64,000 bases of DNA from Ferruginibacter sp. (lineage in GTDB: Bacteria > Bacteroidota > Bacteroidia > Chitinophagales > Chitinophagaceae), in NCBI GenBank assembly GCA_019638575.1, contig JAHBTN010000004.1, forward strand, positions 149,600-213,599, in the 5' to 3' direction. Under the pieces are notes generated by a model. The model was given only the letters and a program-made list of their open reading frames with translations, made no database searches and was not told the DNA's origin. Positions 17,934 to 26,737 of the stretch are shown piece after piece (the first letter of the stretch is position 1; every line of letters starts with the position of its first letter). A program made the position numbers and the translations under genes.

Positions 17934-17957
17934 ATAATTAATAAAACAAAAAGTAAA

Positions 17958-18947
17958 ATGAAAGTTGCAGTTGTAGGCGCTACCGGTTTAGTAGGCAGTA
18001 AAATGTTACAGGTATTGCAAGAAAGGAATTTCCCGGTTACGGAACTAATTCCTGTGGCCTCAGAAAAAAGTATAGGTAAAGAAATAAGTTTTAAAGGTAA
18101 AGTATATAAAATTGTAAGTGCTGCCGATGCCATTGCAGCTAAACCCGATGTGGCAATTTTTTCTGCCGGCGGCAGCACATCGCTTGAGTGGGCGCCAAAA
18201 TTTGCAGCTGCAGGCATAACTGTTATTGACAACTCAAGTGCCTGGCGCATGGACCCCACAAAAAAATTAGTGGTGCCCGAAGTGAATGCAACTGTATTAA
18301 CAAAAGAAGATAAAATAATTGCCAACCCTAACTGCTCTACTATACAAATGGTAGTGGTATTAAAACCTTTGCATGATAAATACAAGATAAAAAGGGTGGT
18401 GGTAAGTACTTACCAAAGCGTTACCGGCACCGGCGTAAAAGCAGTAACACAACTGATGAACGAGCGTAAAGGCGTAGAGGGTGATATGGCTTATAAATAC
18501 CCTATTGATTTAAACGCCATACCGCATATTGATGTTTTTCTTGAAAACGGTTACACCAAAGAAGAAATGAAAATGGTGAAGGAAACAAATAAAATTATTG
18601 GTGATGATAACATAAAAGTTACCGCCACCTGCGTACGAATACCTACCATGGGCGGCCACAGTGAAAGTGTGAACATTGAATTTGAAAATGATTTTGACCT
18701 TGCAGAAGTGAAATCTATCCTCAGCAAAGCACCGGGAGTTGTTTTAAAAGATGATGTTACCAATAATATTTACCCCATGCCATTAACGGCTTTTGATAAG
18801 GATGATACATTTGTAGGCAGGATAAGAAGGGATGAAACACAACCCAAAACTTTAAACTGCTGGATAGTGAGTGATAACCTTCGTAAAGGCGCTGCCACTA
18901 ATGCAGTGCAAATAGCAGAGTATCTTAAAGAAAAGGGGATGCTGTAA
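17958..18947 (+). CDS. asd: Aspartate-semialdehyde dehydrogenase
   Basis: The start was taken at the ATG at 17958 (MKVAVVGATGLVGSKM), which gives 329 residues; a longer frame upstream runs through the leader hairpin and is unlikely to be translated. The enzyme reduces aspartyl phosphate to aspartate semialdehyde with NADPH, in the route to lysine/diaminopimelate, threonine and methionine. The Rossmann motif GATGLVGS, the active-site cysteine in NPNCSTIQMV and the C-terminal histidine in RIPTMGGHSESVNIE are present. The gene is monocistronic, with a strong terminator at 18989. Regulation by attenuation is suggested by the leader. Confidence 0.95.
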   Translation: MKVAVVGATGLVGSKMLQVLQERNFPVTELIPVASEKSIGKEISFKGKVYKIVSAADAIAAKPDVAIFSAGGSTSLEWAPKFAAAGITVIDNSSAWRMDPTKKLVVPEVNATVLTKEDKIIANPNCSTIQMVVVLKPLHDKYKIKRVVVSTYQSVTGTGVKAVTQLMNERKGVEGDMAYKYPIDLNAIPHIDVFLENGYTKEEMKMVKETNKIIGDDNIKVTATCVRIPTMGGHSESVNIEFENDFDLAEVKSILSKAPGVVLKDDVTNNIYPMPLTAFDKDDTFVGRIRRDETQPKTLNCWIVSDNLRKGAATNAVQIAEYLKEKGML

Positions 18948-18988
18948 AAAATAAAAATTCAATGCTTATAAATTGGATATATCAATAC

Positions 18989-19024
18989 AAAGGAGCAAAG
19001 ATTAAAACTTTGCTCCTTTGTCAT
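18989..19024. terminator. Bidirectional terminator between asd and korB
   Basis: A perfect 12-bp stem (18989-19000 aaaggagcaaag with 19008-19019) and a 7-nt loop, between two convergent genes. T-rich arms on both strands suit termination in both directions. Confidence 0.75.
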
Positions 19025-19071
19025 TTAGTTTGATTGTATTAACAGCAATCTTAAAATATTTGTTCAATTAT

Positions 19072-20115
19072 TTATGCAGTGGCAGAAATTTCCCAAGTTT
19101 CATTTCCCCTAAGTAGTTTATCTAAATCGCCTTTTCCTTTCCTGGCTATTACTTCTTCAATCTGCATTGTTAAACTATCTTCATAACAAGCCCTGTCGGT
19201 TTCATAAAAAACACCAAATGGCCTTGGCAGGTGCCCTTCCAGTTTAGGGTCATCAAACATCCGTATCAATATTTGTGCTTTATAAAAATCCCGTTCATCA
19301 TGTATCCATAAATCATCGGCAGATGCACCGGCTTCCAGGTCGGCAATTACAGGTTTAAAACCATCCAGCTTTATTCCTTTGTTTTGAGTGGCACCAAAAA
19401 TCAATGGTTTGCCTTGCTCTAAAAACAACACTTCATCCGGCTTGGTTTTCTTTTCGGTAAATATTTCAAAAGCACCATCATTAAAAATATTGCAGTTTTG
19501 GTATATCTCTAAAAACGAAGCTCCTTTATGTGCCTGCGATCTTAAAAGCATTGCCTGTAAATGTTTAGGATCCCTGTCCATAGTACGGGCAATAAAACTT
19601 GCATCGGCACCCATGGCCAGCGCTAAGGGATTAAAAGGATGATCGATACTGCCAAACGGTGTTGACTTGGTTATCTTATGCTCTTCGGATGTTGGTGAAT
19701 ATTGCCCTTTTGTTAAACCATAAATCTGGTTATTGAACAACATAATATTTACATCAAAATTGCGGCGCAGTAAATGAATGGTATGGTTGCCGCCAATGCT
19801 TAACCCGTCGCCATCGCCGGTAACTATCCACACACTCAGTTCGGGGCGTGCCGCTTTTAAGCCGCTGGCAATAGCGGTAGCCCTGCCATGTATGCTGTGC
19901 ATACCATAGGTGTTCATATAATAAGGAAAACGGCTGCTGCAGCCGATGCCACTTATTACAACAATATTTTCTTTTGGAATACCAAGGGTTGGCATCACTT
20001 TTTGCACCTGTGCAAGAATGGAATAATCACCACAACCCGGGCACCAGCGAACTTCCTGGTCGGTAACAAAATCTTTTGCGGTTAAGGGAGGTAGGGCAGA
20101 TATAGTATCACTCAT
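19072..20115 (-). CDS. korB: 2-oxoacid:ferredoxin oxidoreductase subunit beta
   Basis: A 347-residue thiamine-diphosphate subunit that, with the alpha/gamma subunit, decarboxylates 2-oxoglutarate (or a related 2-oxoacid) to the acyl-CoA with ferredoxin as electron acceptor. RWCPGCGDYSIL is the N-terminal cysteine motif, and GDGDGLSIGGNHTIHLLRRN is the TPP/Mg binding motif. The NNQIYGLTKGQYSPTS segment is typical of the beta subunit. The partner alpha subunit, usually adjacent, is not next to it on either side; an AhpD-like gene lies upstream. Substrate assignment to 2-oxoglutarate is inference. Confidence 0.9.
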   Translation of the reverse strand: MSDTISALPPLTAKDFVTDQEVRWCPGCGDYSILAQVQKVMPTLGIPKENIVVISGIGCSSRFPYYMNTYGMHSIHGRATAIASGLKAARPELSVWIVTGDGDGLSIGGNHTIHLLRRNFDVNIMLFNNQIYGLTKGQYSPTSEEHKITKSTPFGSIDHPFNPLALAMGADASFIARTMDRDPKHLQAMLLRSQAHKGASFLEIYQNCNIFNDGAFEIFTEKKTKPDEVLFLEQGKPLIFGATQNKGIKLDGFKPVIADLEAGASADDLWIHDERDFYKAQILIRMFDDPKLEGHLPRPFGVFYETDRACYEDSLTMQIEEVIARKGKGDLDKLLRGNETWEISATA

Positions 20116-20217
20116 ACTAATAATAATTGAGTTATAAAGTTATTGAATATTGAAACACAAACAATGGTACTACAATTAAAATGAATTTTAAAATTTTACC
20201 GGTACCATAACCAGCCA

Positions 20218-20568
20218 TTAACCTTCCTTTTTTTGCAACTCTTCCCAATACTCGGCTGCCCTCCTGGTGTGTGGCACCACAATGGTTCCGCCAACAATAT
20301 TTGCTACGGCAAACACTTCATACACCTGCTCGGTGGTAATACCCAACTCGTGCGTTTTGCCTAAATGATATTTAATACAATCATCGCATCGTAAAACCAT
20401 ACTGGCAACAAGGCCTAACATTTCTTTGGTTTTTACATCTAATGCGCCGGCTGCGTAAGTGTTGGTATCTAAATTCCATAATCGTTTAATAACAAGATTG
20501 TCTTTACTTAAAATCACATTGTTCATCCTGGAACGATAATCGTTGAATGCTGTAACAAGGTTGCTCAT
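20218..20568 (-). CDS. AhpD-like/carboxymuconolactone decarboxylase-family protein
   Basis: A 116-residue helical protein. The redox signature CDDCIKYHL (Cys61, Cys64, His68) matches the AhpD/CMD family CxxC-x3-H active site, so a peroxidase or disulfide reductase activity is more likely than a decarboxylase one. KTKEMLGLVASMVLRC is the conserved helix before it. It lies about 100 bp upstream of korB on the same strand and may be co-transcribed with it, perhaps protecting the oxygen-sensitive oxidoreductase (inference). Confidence 0.85.
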   Translation of the reverse strand: MSNLVTAFNDYRSRMNNVILSKDNLVIKRLWNLDTNTYAAGALDVKTKEMLGLVASMVLRCDDCIKYHLGKTHELGITTEQVYEVFAVANIVGGTIVVPHTRRAAEYWEELQKKEG

Positions 20569-20650
20569 AAAAAATAATTTAAATTGAATAATAAAATTAT
20601 AGATGCAAAAAAAGTTTGCATAATAAAACCAATAATCTGTTTAGATTTTT

Positions 20651-22783
20651 TTATTTGAAAATTGTGTACACAATCCAGCTCATCACATAAGCAAGGCCGG
20701 TCATGTAAACCAATTGAATCATTGGCCATTTCCAGCTACGGGTTTCTCTTTTAACCACAGCCAATGTACTCATACATTGCATAGCCAATACATAAAACAC
20801 CAGTAATGATAAACCCGTTGCCAGGTTGTACACTTTTGTACCATCTTCTCTTACGGCAGCTGCCATTTTTTGTCTAAGTGTAGTATTGTTATTGTCTGCA
20901 TCATCGCCCACACTGTACAAGGTTGCCATAGTACCCACAAAAACTTCCCTGGCGGCAAATGAAGTAATTAGTGCAATACCAATTTTCCAGTCGTATCCCA
21001 ATGGCCTTATAACAGGTTCTATAGCCTTTCCTAATGACCCGGCAAAGGAGCTTTGCAGCAATTCGGTCCTTCGTTCTTTATTCAATTCATTAGCCTGTTG
21101 AGGATTTTGTTTTACCAGTTGCTCGTATTTAGCAGTAACTGCTGCCATTTTTTTTGCCGGGCCATAGGTACTTAAAACCCATAACAGCAAGCTTATAATC
21201 ATTATAATTTTACCGGCATCAAATACAAATATTTTTGCTTTCTCTATCATGGTAGTAATTGCATTCTTCCACCTTGGTGAGCGGTAAGAAGGTAATTCCA
21301 AAATAAAAAAGCTGCGTTCGGCGCTTTTAATAAACCATTTCATCACCCAGGCTACAATTAACGCCATTACTGTACCCATTAAATAAAGCCCCATCATTAC
21401 AAGGCCTTGTAAACTTAAAAATCCAAAATATAATTTTGAGGGGATGACTAATGCTATTAAAATAGTGTACACCGGCAGCCTTGCACTGCAACTCATAAGT
21501 GGCGTTATCATAATGGTGAGTAGCCTTTCTTTTTTGTTTTCGATATTGCGGGCACTCATGATGGCCGGCACGGCGCATGCAAAACCACTTATCATAGGCA
21601 TTACACTTTTACCATTAAGCCCCACCTTTCTCATCAGCTTATCTGTAAGAAAACTTATACGGGCCATGTAACCGGTATCTTCCAGTATCGTTATCAAACC
21701 AAACAATATCATTATCTGCGGTATAAATATGATAATACCGCTTAGCCCGGCAATTACACCATTAATTAGCAAATCGCTCCACCAGCTAACCGGCAACATG
21801 TTACTTAGTAAACCACCAAACTCGCCAAACAACCATTCAATACCATCCATAGGATATTTGGCCACCCAAAAAACACTTTGAAAAAGCAGGAATAATACGG
21901 TTATTAAAATTACATATCCCCATACCCGGTGCATCAGTATATCATCGAGCCGCTCGTTAAACATGGCCTTTTGTAATGGGTCGGCTTCCACCACTGTTTG
22001 TTGCATAATATGCTTAATACGGCCATAACGCTGCATAATTTCTTCGGCTTGCGTTTTGGTTGGGTTAAATTTATTTTCAATTTCTATTTGTTCAATAGTA
22101 TCCTGCATACCTTCATCAAGCAAAAACTGCTCGTGGTTTATCAGGTAATGAATAGCCTTATAATTGCTTATTTCGGGATAATGGTTTTTAACACCGTTAA
22201 TGGCATCTGCAGCCAATGCATGGTTATCAATAAAACCACGTGCCGGTGGATGGTATAAATTTTCGGCCGATTGCTCAATCACTTTTTTTAATTGCTCAAG
22301 CCCTTTACTTTTTCGTGGGTTTACCTGTACAATGGGTACACCTAATTCTCTTTCAAGCCCGGGTATATCAATTTGTGTTCCTTTTCTTTTTGCAATATCC
22401 ATCATGGTAAATGCTATTACCACCGGTATGCCCAGGTCAATAATTTGCGAACAAAATAAAAGGTTGCGTTTAAGATTGCTTGCATCGGCTACCAGCAAAA
22501 TCATATTGGGTTTTATATTAGCATCCTGGTTAAGTAAAACTTTGTATGCCACCCACTCATCGCTACGTTTTGGATAAAGGCTATAAGAACCGGGTAAGTC
22601 AATAATTGTAGCCTGTAGGTTTTCCGAAATTTTACTTTGGCCCATTTTTTTATCAACTGTTACCCCCGGAAAATTTCCTACCCGTTGGTTTAACCCGGTT
22701 AAATAATTAAACAGCGAACTTTTGCCGCTGTTTGGATTACCTACCAATGCTATGTTTATATGCTTTGTCAAAATTGACTGCAA
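20651..22783 (-). CDS. feoB: Ferrous iron transporter B
   Basis: A 710-residue inner-membrane Fe(II) transporter with an N-terminal G-protein domain (G1 LVGNPNSGKSS, G2 FPGVTVDK, G3 DLPGSYSLYP), a helical spacer and a C-terminal gate domain with several helices (SGIIIFIPQIMILFGLI, GFACAVPAIMSAR, ITSFAAREVFVGTMATLYS). There is no ATG before the G1 motif and an in-frame stop lies upstream, so the start must be a TTG, at 22783 or 22771; the latter (MTKHINIALVGN) looks more like other FeoB N-termini. FeoA is not adjacent. It is divergent from the M28 peptidase gene. Confidence 0.93.
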   Translation of the reverse strand: MQSILTKHINIALVGNPNSGKSSLFNYLTGLNQRVGNFPGVTVDKKMGQSKISENLQATIIDLPGSYSLYPKRSDEWVAYKVLLNQDANIKPNMILLVADASNLKRNLLFCSQIIDLGIPVVIAFTMMDIAKRKGTQIDIPGLERELGVPIVQVNPRKSKGLEQLKKVIEQSAENLYHPPARGFIDNHALAADAINGVKNHYPEISNYKAIHYLINHEQFLLDEGMQDTIEQIEIENKFNPTKTQAEEIMQRYGRIKHIMQQTVVEADPLQKAMFNERLDDILMHRVWGYVILITVLFLLFQSVFWVAKYPMDGIEWLFGEFGGLLSNMLPVSWWSDLLINGVIAGLSGIIIFIPQIMILFGLITILEDTGYMARISFLTDKLMRKVGLNGKSVMPMISGFACAVPAIMSARNIENKKERLLTIMITPLMSCSARLPVYTILIALVIPSKLYFGFLSLQGLVMMGLYLMGTVMALIVAWVMKWFIKSAERSFFILELPSYRSPRWKNAITTMIEKAKIFVFDAGKIIMIISLLLWVLSTYGPAKKMAAVTAKYEQLVKQNPQQANELNKERRTELLQSSFAGSLGKAIEPVIRPLGYDWKIGIALITSFAAREVFVGTMATLYSVGDDADNNNTTLRQKMAAAVREDGTKVYNLATGLSLLVFYVLAMQCMSTLAVVKRETRSWKWPMIQLVYMTGLAYVMSWIVYTIFK

Positions 22784-22910
22784 AAATAACTGTAAACCTC
22801 TTTAAAAGGTTACGATTTAAGAAAGATGCCCTTTGCTAAGTGAAAAATTGAAACAGATACACACATACTAATTTTTACAATCCATTTACACAAATAGCAG
22901 TACTGTAAGT

Positions 22911-22918
22911 TATCTTTG
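22911..22918 (+). promoter_or_regulatory. Bacteroidota -7 promoter element for the M28 peptidase gene
   Basis: TATCTTTG, an exact TAnnTTTG match, lies 24 bp before the ATG at 22943. No convincing TTTG at -33 is seen. Confidence 0.5.
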
Positions 22919-22942
22919 CTTTTCCACACCAAATACAAATAC

Positions 22943-24592
22943 ATGAAACATTTCCTTTGGTTTTTATTATTGATTTCTACAGTTAGTACAGCTCAAAAAC
23001 GTAAAAAATCACAAATTAAAGCCGATAATATTGTATTGGCATCTTTACATAATCATATTGCATACCTGGCCGATGATAAACTGGAAGGAAGAAGAACCGG
23101 TACCGAAGGCGAAAAACTTGCGTATGAATATATCACTAAGCAGTTTGAACTGGCAGGACTAAAAGCCAAAGCCGATAATGGTAGCTATATTCAGGCATTT
23201 GAAGTAAATGACGGCAGGCAAACAGGGCCCGGTACCAGTTTAATCATCAACAACACAGCCCTTGTGCCTGATAAAGATTTTTTTCCGTTTGCATTTAGTG
23301 CTAATGCTGAAAAAGAAACATCGGGTGCCATTGCATTGCCTGAAGGAGATGCTGCCTGGTTTTTAGATGTGAAAGAATTATTGGAAGAAAATAAAAACAA
23401 TCCACACTTCGACCTGAAAGATGCCATCGTTAGGCATGCCAACAAAGTATCTGGCCATGGCGCCAGTGCATTACTTGTTTATAACAGCAGTAATATTGAT
23501 GATGAATTAAAATTTGAACCAAAATCAAAAAAAGAATTTGTAAAAATTCCCGTACTCTACATCAGTAAAGAAACAAAACAAAAGTTTTTTAAAAATGAAA
23601 CCGTACCAGCTGATATTAAAATAAACATCAGCATCAGCGATAAAAAAAGAACCGGCCACAACGTGGTGGGTTATATTGATAATGGCGCTGCTAATACGGT
23701 AATTTTAGGCGCACATTACGATCATCTTGGTTATGGCGAAGACCATAATTCGCTGTATACCGGTAGCCAGCCACAAATACATAACGGCGCCGATGATAAT
23801 GCAAGCGGTACTGCAGCATTAATTGAGTTGGGTAAGCTTTTAAAAAAATCTAAACTTAAAAAAAACAATTACCTGTTCATCGCTTTCTCGGGTGAAGAGT
23901 TGGGTTTGTATGGAAGTAAATATTATACCGAACACCCTACCATTGATTTTTCTAAAGCCAACTACATGATAAATATGGATATGGTTGGCAGGCTTAATGA
24001 TAGTACACATGGATTAACCATTGGCGGTTTTGGCACATCGCCTGTTTGGGGGCAGGAAATTGATATACATGATAAATACCTGAAGATAAATATTGACAGT
24101 AGTGGTACAGGCCCCAGCGACCACACATCATTTTACAGGAAAGATATACCTGTATTGTTTTTCTTTACAGGTGCACACAGCGATTACCACAAACCATCTG
24201 ATGATGCCGATAAGATTAACTATAATGGCGAACTGTATTTGATAAGATATATTTACAACCTGGTAGAAAAAAATAACAATAAAGGCAAGCTTGCTTTTAC
24301 CAAAACCAGGGAAGCACAGCCACAGGGCCGCAGAAGCTTTAGCGTAAGCCTGGGCATAATGCCCGATTACACTTTTAGTGGCATTGGAGTAAAAGCCGAT
24401 GGCGTAAGCGAAGGCAAAGTGGCTGAAAAAGCAGGTATAAAAGCAGGTGATGTGATATTGAAAATTGGTGATCATAAAACAAACGATGTACAGGAATATA
24501 TGAAGGCATTGGGTAAATTTAAAAAAGGCGATGCGACAACTGTTACGGTTAAAAGAGGAGATGAAGAGCTACACTTTAATATTGTGTTTTAA
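22943..24592 (+). CDS. Secreted M28-family metallopeptidase with PDZ domain
   Basis: The start was taken at the ATG at 22943, which gives a signal peptide (MKHFLWFLLLISTVSTAQ); the longer frame from a TTG overlaps the promoter. An aminopeptidase-type protein of about 549 residues. A PA-like insertion (about 90-215) is followed by the M28 zinc core: LGAHYDHLG, GADDNASGTAALIELG, SGEELGLYGSKYY (catalytic Glu pair), INMDMVGR and SDHTSFY supply the expected His, Asp and Glu ligands. A C-terminal PDZ domain covers about the last 90 residues (GVKADGVSEGKVAEKAGIKA). It probably removes N-terminal residues from peptides in the periplasm. Confidence 0.92.
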   Translation: MKHFLWFLLLISTVSTAQKRKKSQIKADNIVLASLHNHIAYLADDKLEGRRTGTEGEKLAYEYITKQFELAGLKAKADNGSYIQAFEVNDGRQTGPGTSLIINNTALVPDKDFFPFAFSANAEKETSGAIALPEGDAAWFLDVKELLEENKNNPHFDLKDAIVRHANKVSGHGASALLVYNSSNIDDELKFEPKSKKEFVKIPVLYISKETKQKFFKNETVPADIKINISISDKKRTGHNVVGYIDNGAANTVILGAHYDHLGYGEDHNSLYTGSQPQIHNGADDNASGTAALIELGKLLKKSKLKKNNYLFIAFSGEELGLYGSKYYTEHPTIDFSKANYMINMDMVGRLNDSTHGLTIGGFGTSPVWGQEIDIHDKYLKINIDSSGTGPSDHTSFYRKDIPVLFFFTGAHSDYHKPSDDADKINYNGELYLIRYIYNLVEKNNNKGKLAFTKTREAQPQGRRSFSVSLGIMPDYTFSGIGVKADGVSEGKVAEKAGIKAGDVILKIGDHKTNDVQEYMKALGKFKKGDATTVTVKRGDEELHFNIVF

Positions 24593-24609
24593 AATAAAAG
24601 CAAATAAAA

Positions 24610-25056
24610 ATGGCAACATCTTCAAAACTTATTATTGATAACGAAGCGCTGGCACAGGAGTTTTTTGAAGACTCTATACTACTTGGCATAGTGGCGCCTG
24701 TAAAAGATTACCAGTTTAGCTGGCAACTTAACCAAATGCTTGGGCTTAATTTTAGAGTTAACAACGATATAGAGATACAGCTTACCAAAAAAAAACGTAA
24801 ATATTTTTTTAGTATTTACGAATATGCTTTGCCAACCACATCGCTCATACATTATTTATACAACAACCAGTATGACGGCGAATACCTGTTACCCGAATTT
24901 AAACACCTTGATTTTTTATGGCTGATAAAAGGCGAGTTGATTGCCAACGAAGACTTAAATATTTTAATACAGGCTATACGCTCACTGCCGGGCGTGCAAC
25001 TTGTAACCGAAATGACTAATGAGAAAATAAAGAATAAACAACATCTTATTTTTTAA
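24610..25056 (+). CDS. IPExxxVDY-family protein
   Basis: A 148-residue protein of a Bacteroidota-restricted family named for its signature; here it reads LPEFKHLDFLWLIKG near residue 96. The N-terminal half (LGIVAPVKDYQFSWQLN) and YFFSIYEY are also typical. Function is unknown; members are cytosolic and often sit near housekeeping genes. It begins 17 bp after the M28 peptidase gene and is followed 15 bp later by the pterin dehydratase gene, so these three likely form an operon. Confidence 0.8.
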   Translation: MATSSKLIIDNEALAQEFFEDSILLGIVAPVKDYQFSWQLNQMLGLNFRVNNDIEIQLTKKKRKYFFSIYEYALPTTSLIHYLYNNQYDGEYLLPEFKHLDFLWLIKGELIANEDLNILIQAIRSLPGVQLVTEMTNEKIKNKQHLIF

Positions 25057-25071
25057 TAAATTTTATACAAG

Positions 25072-25305
25072 ATGTGGAAAGAACAAAATAATAAACTGTA
25101 TAAAAATTTTGAGTTTAAAAATTTTTCGGAAGCCTTTGCATTTATGGCAAGGGTGGCTATTGAAGCAGAAAAGATGGACCATCACCCGCTATGGACAAAT
25201 GTGTATAATAAAGTGGAGATATGGTTAAGCACACATGATGCAGGCGATGTGGTAACCGACAAAGATCACAAGCTTGCACAAAAAATTGATTCGCTGTTAA
25301 AATAA
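25072..25305 (+). CDS. Pterin-4a-carbinolamine dehydratase
   Basis: A 77-residue protein, slightly shorter than usual. It dehydrates 4a-hydroxytetrahydrobiopterin formed by aromatic amino acid hydroxylases. The active-site block [20 protein letters not shown] carries the conserved His-His-Pro, and [18 protein letters not shown] contains the third His and the Asp. The partner hydroxylase is not in the window; phenylalanine hydroxylase could supply tyrosine for the aryl starter of the pigment locus, but that link is speculation. It is the last gene of the operon with the IPExxxVDY gene. Confidence 0.9.
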   Translation: MWKEQNNKLYKNFEFKNFSEAFAFMARVAIEAEKMDHHPLWTNVYNKVEIWLSTHDAGDVVTDKDHKLAQKIDSLLK

Positions 25306-25328
25306 AATTGCGGTGCAATTATTTTTTT
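25306..25328. terminator. Hairpin terminator between convergent genes
   Basis: AATTGC and GCAATT (25306-25311, 25315-25320) form a short stem with loop ggt, followed on the plus strand by seven T residues. It overlaps the stop codon of the convergent small membrane protein gene. Confidence 0.5.
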
Positions 25329-25564
25329 GTGAAATATGCAAACAATGCTACCACCGAAACAAGCGTCCAGGTTGCTTCTAAAATAATAAAAGGGATATAA
25401 TCAATCATCCACGATGCAAGGCAAGCCATGCCGGCGCCAATTACATTCATCAATATATAAACAAGGCTGCCTTTATCCATCTTATTAAAGAGGTTCAATA
25501 AAAAAGCAATAAGCAGGATGGCTACGCCTATAAAGCCAATCCAATCGCTAAGCGGTAAATGCAT
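25319..25564 (-). CDS. Small three-helix membrane protein (CBU_0592-like)
   Basis: An 81-residue protein with three hydrophobic helices (WIGFIGVAILLIAFLLNLF, LVYILMNVIGAGMACLASWM, FIILEATWTLVSVVALFAYF). The first helix with D-W-I-G-F-I-G-V and the pattern of small residues in the second match the CBU_0592-type family found in many bacteria. No function is known. The ATG lies 2 bp after the stop codon of selD, so it is almost certainly translated from the same message. Confidence 0.75.
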   Translation of the reverse strand: MHLPLSDWIGFIGVAILLIAFLLNLFNKMDKGSLVYILMNVIGAGMACLASWMIDYIPFIILEATWTLVSVVALFAYFTKK

Positions 25565-25566
25565 AG

Positions 25567-26619
25567 CTATATTTTTATGTTAATCAATTTTTCTGCAGCA
25601 TCAGTAAAACGGCCAATGGGCGCAGCAAAATCTGCTAACCCGTTTTCAATAAATAATTTTTTTACTTCATCCACGGCGCTTTCATCTACAGCAATTAACA
25701 AACCGCCATTGGTTTGCGGATCGGGTAACAGGTTAAAGGCTTCCATTACATTTACGCCTTTTTCAAAAGTAGTTTTGGCATTATAGCTGTTCCAGTTTCG
25801 GTAAGTGGCATCGGGTATTATCCTTTGTGCCAGGTATTCTTTTACACCATTTGCCACAGGCAGCATTGAATAATTTATTGCTGCCCCACAATTACTTCCT
25901 TCTGCCATTTCAACAAGATGGCCAAGTAACCCAAAGCCGGTTATATCAGTCATGGCAGTTACTCCATTAATTTTACCAAGCGCCTCACCAATTGTATTCA
26001 GTTGCGTCATTTGATTTATCATCACAGCAACATGTTCATCTTTTATAACAGCCCTTTTTTGTGCAGTAGATAAAATGCCTACTCCAAGTGGTTTGGTAAT
26101 AAAAATATAATTGCCCGGTTTTGCCGTATCATTTCTTTTAAGGTTGCTTATATCAACCAGGCCGCTTACTGCCAGTCCAAAAATAGGCTCGGCCGAATCT
26201 ATGCTATGCCCGCCTGCCAAAGGAATGCCCACTTGTTGGCAAATGCTACGGCTGCCATCCAAAACTTTTTGTGCAAGTGTTACCGGCAATTTTTCTACCG
26301 GCCAGCCTAAAATAGCAATAGCCATTACCGGCCTGCCTCCCATGGCATACACATCACTGATGGCATTGGCGCTTGCAATACGGCCAAAATCAAAAGCATC
26401 ATCTACAATGGGCATAAAAAAATCAGTGGTAGAAATTAAAGCGGTACCATTGCCCAAATCATAAGCAGCCGCATCGTCTTTGCTGCTGTTGCCAACCAAT
26501 AAATTTTTATCGGGTTTAACAGAAATATTTGTCTGCAAAATTTCATCAAGCGCTTTGGGAGCTATTTTACAACCACAACCGGCGCCTTTTGAAAACTGTG
26601 TGAGTTTAATTTCATCCAT
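25567..26619 (-). CDS. selD: Selenide, water dikinase
   Basis: A 350-residue enzyme that makes selenophosphate from selenide and ATP. The N-terminal active-site motif FSKGAGCGCKI contains Cys15, equivalent to E. coli Cys17, and Lys18; the catalytic residue is cysteine, not selenocysteine. The DAAAYDLGNGTALISTTDFF, GGHSIDSAEPIFG and TDITGFGLLGHLVEM segments are standard. It lies downstream of mnmH with one gene between them, which points to the selenouridine tRNA modification as its user. No selenocysteine genes (selA, selB, selC) are in the window. Confidence 0.95.
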   Translation of the reverse strand: MDEIKLTQFSKGAGCGCKIAPKALDEILQTNISVKPDKNLLVGNSSKDDAAAYDLGNGTALISTTDFFMPIVDDAFDFGRIASANAISDVYAMGGRPVMAIAILGWPVEKLPVTLAQKVLDGSRSICQQVGIPLAGGHSIDSAEPIFGLAVSGLVDISNLKRNDTAKPGNYIFITKPLGVGILSTAQKRAVIKDEHVAVMINQMTQLNTIGEALGKINGVTAMTDITGFGLLGHLVEMAEGSNCGAAINYSMLPVANGVKEYLAQRIIPDATYRNWNSYNAKTTFEKGVNVMEAFNLLPDPQTNGGLLIAVDESAVDEVKKLFIENGLADFAAPIGRFTDAAEKLINIKI

Positions 26620-26737
26620 GCCCCAAAGTTAGGGATAGGTGTGATTTATTTTTTTATCAAAATATTTTAATCATCAGCCAGGGCATCAGAATTTTAATTT
26701 TTACCACCGGTGTTATAATGTAGAATATGAAATGATA

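Larger units (their letters stand above)
17661..17957. other. Divergent intergenic region holding the asd promoter and leader
   Basis: Almost 300 bp between the lamin-tail gene and asd. It holds a consensus promoter for asd (17778-17809) and a leader of about 140 bp with a terminator-like hairpin at 17906-17933 and an upstream segment (17865-17872) able to pair with it. No coding sequence of note is seen. Confidence 0.6.
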
